From JAXHUH01 sp034211175 (lineage in GTDB: Bacteria > Actinomycetota > Acidimicrobiia > Acidimicrobiales > CAIXPF01): a stretch of 16,733 bases of DNA. Positions 12,300-16,733 of this stretch are shown here, one piece after another. Within the stretch, counting starts at the first letter, position 1. Each line of letters opens with the position of its first letter. The stretch is from positions 1 through 16,733 of the forward strand of contig JAXHUH010000224.1 of the NCBI GenBank assembly GCA_034211175.1, written 5' to 3'. A program made the position numbers and the translations under genes. The notes beneath the pieces were generated by a model. That model had not been told where the DNA came from, ran no database searches, and saw nothing but the letters and a program-made list of their open reading frames with translations.

Positions 12300-12368
12300 A
12301 TGGCCGGTCGTCACGAGCCGCTCGGCAGGTCAGCGTCGTGTGCGGACACCATCGGGAGGTCGCCATGA
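12300..12368 (+). CDS. Short leader ORF, ATGA-coupled to the beta-CASP gene
   Basis: The ATG at 12300 is preceded, at 6 nt from its AGGAGG core, by AGGAGGTGA (12288-12296), a perfect match to the anti-Shine-Dalgarno end of 16S rRNA. The frame has 22 codons (MAGRHEPLGRSASC..., one Cys) and ends with TGA at 12366-12368, overlapping the ATG of the next gene at 12365-12367. This looks like a translated leader that feeds ribosomes into the nuclease gene. The peptide has no recognisable domain and its sequence may not matter. The strong site could also be a relic of an older start. Confidence 0.5.
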   Translation: MAGRHEPLGRSASCADTIGRSP

Positions 12369-13795
12369 CCACCACGGCATCGCCGTCCGCGTCGGTGCGC
12401 ACGACGGCGACGGCGCCGACGCTCACGTTCCTCGGGGCCGCCGGCACCGTCACCGGTTCCAAGACGCTGCTCGAGGTCGACGGGCGCCGGGTGCTCGTCG
12501 ACTGCGGCCTGTTCCAGGGGCGCAAGGAGCTGCGGCTCGCCAACTGGGAGCCGTTCGCGGTCCCGCCCGAGTCGATCGACGCCGTCGTGGTGACCCATGC
12601 CCACATCGACCACTGCGGCTACCTCCCGCGGCTCGTGAAGCTCGGGTTCCGGGGCCGGGTGCTGTGCACCGACGGCACCCGCGACCTGGCCCGCATCGTG
12701 CTGCCCGACAGCGCCCACCTCCAGGAGGAGGACGCGGCGTACGCCAACCGCAAGGGCTACTCCAAGCACCGCCCCGCGCTGCCCCTCTACACCGGTGAGG
12801 ACGCGCAGGCCGCACTGAGGCTCCTGGACACGGTCCCGTGGGACGAGCCGGTCGAGGTGGTCGACGGGGTGACGGCGACCTGGCGCCGCGCCGGGCACAT
12901 CCTCGGCGCCGCGTCGATCGGGCTCCACCTCGACGGCGTCGGCCGTGACGTCACGTTCAGCGGTGACCTCGGCCGCCCGACCCACCCGCTCCTCGCGGCG
13001 CCCGCCCCGATCGGCCGGGCCGACGTGGTCGTGTGCGAATCGACCTACGCCGGGCGCCACCACGACCAGCGGGACCCGACCGACGTCATCGCCGACGTCG
13101 TCGAGCGGGCGGCCCGGCACGGCGGCGTGGTCGTGATCCCGGCGTTCGCCGTCGACCGCACCGAGGTCGTCCTCTGGCACCTCGACCGGCTCGTCGCCGA
13201 GGGCCGGGTACCGGACCTCCCCGTCTTCGTGGACAGCCCGATGGCGTGCCGCGCCCTCGACGCCTACCGCGACGCCGCCCGGCGGCGCTCACCCGAGCTG
13301 CGGCCGGAGGTCCGGGGCCGCGACCTGTTCGCCTCGCTGTCGTTGCGGGAGGCCCGCTCGACCGAGGAGTCGATCGCGCTCAACGACCGGCGCGGGCCGA
13401 TGATCGTCATCTCCGCGTCGGGCATGGCCACCGGCGGCCGGGTCCTCCACCACCTCGCCAACCGGCTCGGCGACTCCCGCAACGAGATCCTCCTGGTCGG
13501 GTTCCAGGCCCCGGGCACCCGGGGCGACGCACTGCGTCAGGGCGCCCGCCGGCTCAAGCTCCTCGGCAGCTACCAGCGGGTCGCGGCCCGGGTCAGCTCG
13601 ATGGAGCTGTCGTCCCACGCGGACGGCGGCGAGCTCGTCGACTGGCTCGCCACCGACCAACCGCCGCCCGGGATCGTGTACGTGAACCACGGCGAGCCCG
13701 AGCGGTCGGCGGCGCTCGTCGACGCGCTCGACGAGCGGCTCGGCATCGACGCCGTCGTGCCCCGGCCCGGCGAGCGCGTCCGCCTCGACCACTGA
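12365..13795 (+). CDS. Beta-CASP metallo-beta-lactamase-fold ribonuclease (Ysh1/CPSF73-like)
   Basis: A 476-aa predicted zinc-dependent RNA-processing nuclease. MBL motifs are complete: THAHIDHCGYLP (His78, His80, Asp82, His83), GHILGAAS (His178) and FSGDLGR (Asp201). The beta-CASP insert follows, with CESTYAGR (Glu225), VVIPAFAVDRTEVVL, VFVDSPMA and ISASGMATGGRVLHHL. The C-terminal RMMBL segment contains MELSSHADGGELVDW (His418) and YVNHGEP (His442). Architecture and length fit the COG1236 group rather than RNase J. The start has GGGAGGT (12354-12360) just upstream and overlaps a 22-codon leader ORF. The frame is open further upstream to 11999, but that part is Arg/Pro-rich, without homology, and rejected. 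The kinase gene begins 30 nt after its stop, so an operon is likely; the functional link is unclear. Confidence 0.92.
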   Translation: MTTTASPSASVRTTATAPTLTFLGAAGTVTGSKTLLEVDGRRVLVDCGLFQGRKELRLANWEPFAVPPESIDAVVVTHAHIDHCGYLPRLVKLGFRGRVLCTDGTRDLARIVLPDSAHLQEEDAAYANRKGYSKHRPALPLYTGEDAQAALRLLDTVPWDEPVEVVDGVTATWRRAGHILGAASIGLHLDGVGRDVTFSGDLGRPTHPLLAAPAPIGRADVVVCESTYAGRHHDQRDPTDVIADVVERAARHGGVVVIPAFAVDRTEVVLWHLDRLVAEGRVPDLPVFVDSPMACRALDAYRDAARRRSPELRPEVRGRDLFASLSLREARSTEESIALNDRRGPMIVISASGMATGGRVLHHLANRLGDSRNEILLVGFQAPGTRGDALRQGARRLKLLGSYQRVAARVSSMELSSHADGGELVDWLATDQPPPGIVYVNHGEPERSAALVDALDERLGIDAVVPRPGERVRLDH

Positions 13796-13825
13796 GTGAC
13801 CGGGATCGCCGGGAGGAGGCCAGCG

Positions 13826-14869
13826 ATGGGCAGGATCATCGTCGTCGGTGGGATCAACATGGACCTCCACCTGTTCGGCGTGCGGTCGTCGGCCGGCCAG
13901 GCGCCGCTGACCGCCGAGCACTACCTGACCGAGCCCGGTGGCAAGGGCGCCAACGTCGCCCGCGCCGCGGCGCGCCTCGGCGCCGGGGTCGCGCTCGTCG
14001 GTCGCGTCGGCGACGACGAGTACGGCCGCCGCTGCGTCGCCGCGGTGCGCGACGACGGGGTCGACACCTCCGCGGTGCGCACGACCGCGGGTGAGCCGAC
14101 CGGCTTCGTCGCCATCGAGCTCGTCGACGGCCGGCACCGCTCGCTGCTGTTCGTCCCCGGCGCCAACGAGGCGCTCACGTGGGCCGACGTCGAGCCCGCG
14201 CTCGCCGGGGCCGGGCCCGGCGACGTGATCGTCGCGCAGGCCGAGGTGCCACCGCCGGCGCTCGAGCGGCTCGCCGAGGCCGCGGCCCGCGTCGGGGCGC
14301 CCCTGTTCCTCGATCCGACGCCGCCCGACCGCGTCGCGCCGGCCGTCGTGCGGGCGGCCGACGTGATCACGCCGAACCTGTCGGAGGCGGCCCGCCTCGT
14401 CGGTCGCGGCGAAGGTTCGCGCCTGGTCGCCGGGATCGTGGCCCGGGAGCTGGTCGACGCCGGCGCCCGTCGGGTGCTGGTGAAGGCGGCCGAGGCCGGC
14501 GCGGTGCTCGCCGAGCGGGGCCGGTCGCTGGAGGTGGCGACGTTGCCGGTCGACGCGGTCGACGAGACCGGCGCCGGCGACGTGTTCCTCGCCGCACTGG
14601 CGGTCGAGCGGGTCCGGGGCGCGGACTGGGAGCGGGCGAGCCGCTTCGCCAACGTCGCCAGCGCGCTCTCGGTCGCGGCGTCGGGCCTGCACCTGCCGAC
14701 GCGCGACGCCGTCGAACGGGAGTTGCACGCGCTCGACGGTCGCGACGGCCCGGTCCGGGGGCCCAGCCCCGGCGACGCCGTAGCCGCGGACGGCCACCGA
14801 CCGGCCGGGTCGTCGATCGGGCGGCCGAGGTTCCGCGTCGGCGGCGCCATCGCCCGCCCGGCGCCCTGA
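13826..14869 (+). CDS. PfkB/ribokinase-family carbohydrate kinase
   Basis: A 347-aa ATP-dependent sugar or nucleoside kinase of the cytoplasm. Signatures: the N-terminal strand IIVVGGINMDLHLFG, GGKGANVARAAARLG (38-52) for substrate and lid binding, LLFVPGANEALT, DVITPNLSEAARLVG, and DETGAGDVFLAAL (246-258), which carries the anion hole and the catalytic Asp252. It resembles ribokinase, but the substrate cannot be fixed from sequence. The last 40 or so residues after HALDG are Pro/Gly/Arg-rich and look like a disordered tail not usual for the family. ATG at 13826 is supported by GGGAGGAGG (13811-13819); an upstream in-frame GTG at 13796 is less likely. It follows the beta-CASP gene by 30 nt. 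After it, 14870-15052 holds no gene. Confidence 0.9.
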   Translation: MGRIIVVGGINMDLHLFGVRSSAGQAPLTAEHYLTEPGGKGANVARAAARLGAGVALVGRVGDDEYGRRCVAAVRDDGVDTSAVRTTAGEPTGFVAIELVDGRHRSLLFVPGANEALTWADVEPALAGAGPGDVIVAQAEVPPPALERLAEAAARVGAPLFLDPTPPDRVAPAVVRAADVITPNLSEAARLVGRGEGSRLVAGIVARELVDAGARRVLVKAAEAGAVLAERGRSLEVATLPVDAVDETGAGDVFLAALAVERVRGADWERASRFANVASALSVAASGLHLPTRDAVERELHALDGRDGPVRGPSPGDAVAADGHRPAGSSIGRPRFRVGGAIARPAP

Positions 14870-15005
14870 GCGCGGTCCGCGTGCCGCGGCCGTCGGATCG
14901 GCAGTCGGCCGGCACCGTCGCGACCTCACCTTCGGCCCTGGTCGGAGAGCGGGCCACAGCGGATCATCGTCGGTGAGCGACCGGGCGTCCGCCGGCCGGT
15001 CGTTC

Positions 15006-15023
15006 CGCGCGCCGAGGCGCGCG
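15006..15023 (+). terminator. GC-only hairpin between the kinase and TerB-like genes
   Basis: CGCGCGCC (15006-15013) and GGCGCGCG (15016-15023) are perfect complements with a 2-nt gap, or 7 pairs around CGAG. It lies 17 nt upstream of the AGGAG of the next gene. It could pause or end transcription or shield the ribosome-binding site. No U-tract is present. Confidence 0.3.
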
Positions 15024-15052
15024 ATCGGGGGCGCGAGCGAGGAGAACCGACC

Positions 15053-15568
15053 ATGCCCCGCGGCACCTTCACCACCGCCGAGTGGGCGATGCTCCGGCTC
15101 GCCCCGTGGACCGTCGCCGTCGGCGTCGCGTCCCGCGAGCCCGATCCGACGCGGCGCGAGTTCGTGGTCGTCACCTCAGCGGTCCGCCGCGCCTGCCACC
15201 ACGCGGCGGTGGAACCCGGCCTGATCGGCGACATCGCCTGCTCGCTGTGCGGGCGCGACCTACCCACGTGCCGGGACCTCGGCCTGTCCGACGCCGACCG
15301 AGGTGGCCGCGATCCCGGTCGGGCCGCCGTCGCCCGGTGCCGGGTGATCTCGGAGGTGCTCGGGGCGAGGGTCGGGCCGGACGAGGCGGCGCAGGTCCGC
15401 TCGTGGCTCGTCGAGGTCGCGTCCCTCGTCGCCGAGGTCGCCGGCCGCGGCCACGAGTCCTGTGGTCCCCTGGCGAGCACCCCCGCCCGGGAGGCGCTGG
15501 CCGAGATCACGGACGCGCTGCAGGTCCCGTCGGGGCGAGCCGAGGCGGTCGCCGCGACCTCCGGATGA
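15053..15568 (+). CDS. Helical protein, possibly TerB-like, with a Cys cluster; unknown function
   Basis: A 171-aa soluble protein. The opening (GTFTTAEWAMLRLAPWTVAVGVAS) and the alternating helices, including FVVVTSAVRRACHHA, RCRVISEVLG and AAQVRSWLVEVASLVAEVAGRG, are reminiscent of TerB-like helical bundles seen in small actinobacterial proteins, but I cannot name the family with certainty. A CSLCGRDLPTC stretch (Cys63, Cys66, Cys73) sits between helices and might bind a metal or form a disulfide; another Cys is at CHH (48-50). No signal peptide or membrane segment is seen. The start at 15053 has AGGAG (15040-15044) 8 nt upstream. Its TGA overlaps the ATG of the SulP transporter gene, so the two are translationally coupled and may work together, for example as a cytoplasmic partner of the transporter. 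Confidence 0.7.
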   Translation: MPRGTFTTAEWAMLRLAPWTVAVGVASREPDPTRREFVVVTSAVRRACHHAAVEPGLIGDIACSLCGRDLPTCRDLGLSDADRGGRDPGRAAVARCRVISEVLGARVGPDEAAQVRSWLVEVASLVAEVAGRGHESCGPLASTPAREALAEITDALQVPSGRAEAVAATSG

Positions 15569-15575
15569 CATCCGG
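15561..15575. repeat. Palindrome over the coupled stop/start codons
   Basis: CCGGATGACATCCGG is a perfect 7-bp inverted repeat around a single A and contains the ATGA shared by the TerB-like stop and the SulP start. As RNA a 1-nt loop cannot form, so the effective stem is shorter. It may be chance or a protein-binding site. Confidence 0.3.
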
Positions 15576-16733
15576 AACCGCCCGCCACGTCGAGGGCGGT
15601 GGGACGGATCGGCGCGACCCGGGCCTGCTCGCGCGGGTCGTCCGCACCGCGGTTCCCGGCTGGGAGACCGCCCGGCGCTACCGCCGGGCGTGGTTGGGGC
15701 CCGACCTCGTGGCCGGGGTCGTGCTCGCCACCCTCCTCGTGCCCCAGGGCATGGCCTACGCGGAGCTGGCCGGGCTCCCGGCGGTCACCGGGCTCTACAC
15801 GACCGCGACGGGCCTGGTCGCGTACGCGCTGTTCGGGCCGTCACGGATCCTGGTCGTCGGCCCCGACTCGGCGCTCGCCCCCCTGATCCTCGCCGCGGTG
15901 ACCGGCACCCTGGCGGTCGCCGGGCCCGGCGACGCGGTCGCGCTCGCCGGGATGCTGGCCATCCTGATGGGGCTCTGCTCGCTCGTCGTCGGCGCCGTCG
16001 GGCTCGGCACCATCGCCGAGTTGCTGTCCAAGCCGGTCCGCGTCGGCTACCTCGCCGGGCTCGCGGTGATCGTGCTCGTCAGCCAGCTGCCGAAGCTGTT
16101 CGGGTTCTCGACCTCCGCCGACGGGTTCGTCGAGGAGCTGTCCGCGTTCGTCGACGGGGTGCGCGACGGCGCCATCGAACCCGCTGCGCTGGCGGGCGGG
16201 CTCGGTTGCCTGGTCACGATCGCCGTCCTCGGCCGGTGGCTGCCGGTCGTGCCGGGTGTGCTCGTCGCCGCGGTCGGCGCCACCGTCGCGGTCGCGGGTC
16301 TCGACCTCGCGGCCCGGGTGCCGGTGGTGGGCGACGTCCCCTCCGGCATGCCCGAGCTGACGTGGCCGTCCGTGAGCGGCGACCAGTTCGAGACGCTGCT
16401 CGTCGCGGCCATCGGCATCACCTTCGTCGGGCTCGCCGACACCACCGCCCTGTCGCGCAGCCTCGGCGCACGAAGGGGCGAGCAGGTCGACCCGAACCGC
16501 GAGATCGCGGCGATGGGCGTCGCCAACGTCGCCACCGGGCTCTTCGGGGGCTTCCCGATCAGCGCGTCGGCGTCGCGCACCGCGGTGGCCGAACGGGCCG
16601 GCGCACGGTCGCAGCTCGCCGGGCTCCTCGGCGCGGTCGCGGTCCTCGCGGTGCTCGGCGTGGCCACCGGGGCGTTCCGGTACCTGCCGCAGTCCGCGCT
16701 CGCCGCGATCGTCGTGGTCGCGGCGTTCGGCCT
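15565..16733 (+). CDS. SulP-family anion transporter, 3' end beyond the window
   Basis: The first 389 codons of a SulP (SLC26-type) membrane transporter, which carries sulfate, bicarbonate or related anions into the cell. After a basic, charged N terminus (about 45 residues) come the family landmarks: DLVAGVVLATLLVPQGMAYAELAGLPAVTGLYT, GPSRILVVGPDSALAPLIL, a run of hydrophobic helices, KPVRVGYLAGLAVIVLVSQLPKLFG, and GVANVATGLFGGFPISASASRTAVAERAGARS. At least nine membrane segments are visible before the window ends. The C-terminal STAS domain, if present, lies outside. The ATG at 15565 overlaps the preceding stop (ATGA). No separate promoter is seen. The substrate is open; SulP proteins next to carbonic anhydrase usually carry bicarbonate, but the next gene is not visible. 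Confidence 0.93.
   Translation, partial: MTSGTARHVEGGGTDRRDPGLLARVVRTAVPGWETARRYRRAWLGPDLVAGVVLATLLVPQGMAYAELAGLPAVTGLYTTATGLVAYALFGPSRILVVGPDSALAPLILAAVTGTLAVAGPGDAVALAGMLAILMGLCSLVVGAVGLGTIAELLSKPVRVGYLAGLAVIVLVSQLPKLFGFSTSADGFVEELSAFVDGVRDGAIEPAALAGGLGCLVTIAVLGRWLPVVPGVLVAAVGATVAVAGLDLAARVPVVGDVPSGMPELTWPSVSGDQFETLLVAAIGITFVGLADTTALSRSLGARRGEQVDPNREIAAMGVANVATGLFGGFPISASASRTAVAERAGARSQLAGLLGAVAVLAVLGVATGAFRYLPQSALAAIVVVAAFG

Noticed and set aside
11999..12364. Upstream in-frame extension of the beta-CASP protein by about 122 residues
   Set aside because: The extension is Arg/Pro-rich without homology or codon bias, and a ribosome-binding site and the family start motif support ATG at 12365.
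11626..12606. 326-aa open frame on the minus strand
   Set aside because: It overlaps the NYN and beta-CASP genes in other frames, has no domain and poor codon bias; typical of spurious frames in GC-rich DNA.
13289..14929. 546-aa open frame opposite the beta-CASP and kinase genes
   Set aside because: Antisense shadow crossing two strongly supported genes, with no recognisable domain.
1..16733. CRISPR arrays, rRNA or tRNA genes, complete insertion sequences
   Set aside because: No regularly spaced direct repeats, no RNA gene hallmarks and no transposase or integrase motifs were seen on either strand.

Overview
The window is about 16.7 kb of very GC-rich DNA with near-saturated G/C at third codon positions. 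Threonine-rich lipoprotein linkers, Pro/Arg/Asp-rich proteins, several genes that look leaderless and an Lrp/RAM-type small protein all suggest an actinobacterium. An Acidimicrobiia-type lineage (Ilumatobacter/Iamia-like) is my inference; no marker gene proves it.

Left part (1-7.4 kb): A truncated Mrr-like restriction endonuclease of visibly lower GC (87-872, -) sits downstream of a small lipoprotein gene (891-1340, -). Next come a 668-aa S9 prolyl-oligopeptidase-type peptidase (1478-3484, -) and, divergent from it, a phenylalanyl-tRNA-synthetase-like protein that fuses a PheS-type core to an FDX-ACB domain (3819-4964, +). A stand-alone Lrp/AsnC ligand-binding (RAM) protein follows (5179-5466, +). 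Convergent to it is a two-gene unit: a subtilisin-family peptidase (5841-7193, -) whose stop overlaps, as ATGA, the start of a small propeptide/I9-inhibitor-like protein (5479-5844, -).

Middle (7.4-11.8 kb): An ORF12-like class A beta-lactamase-fold lipoprotein (7381-8874, -) is divergent from aroA (9045-10310, +). Convergent with aroA is a minus-strand group: a NYN-domain nuclease-like gene (11306-11803), then an MNT nucleotidyltransferase / HEPN pair with overlapping reading frames (11213-10833 and 10852-10418) that resembles a type VII toxin-antitoxin module.

Right part (11.8-16.7 kb): About 0.5 kb without an intact gene holds what looks like the 3' remnant of a coding sequence (possibly Uma2-like), an imperfect hairpin, and a short ORF with a perfect Shine-Dalgarno sequence. 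That ORF is ATGA-coupled to a beta-CASP metallo-beta-lactamase-fold nuclease (12365-13795, +). A PfkB/ribokinase-family sugar kinase (13826-14869), a helical TerB-like protein with a Cys cluster (15053-15568) and, through another ATGA overlap, a SulP anion transporter cut by the window end (15565-) follow in the same direction.

Three things stand out. First, a family of intergenic hairpins shares the arm CCGTTCTGG; there are three copies, each just downstream of a gene, with compensatory differences in the stem. Second, TANNNT -10 boxes repeatedly lie 6-7 nt before start codons, indicating leaderless transcripts. Third, the PheS-like ligase has altered residues where PheS reads its amino acid. 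None of these is proven here; the structural observations are read directly from the sequence.
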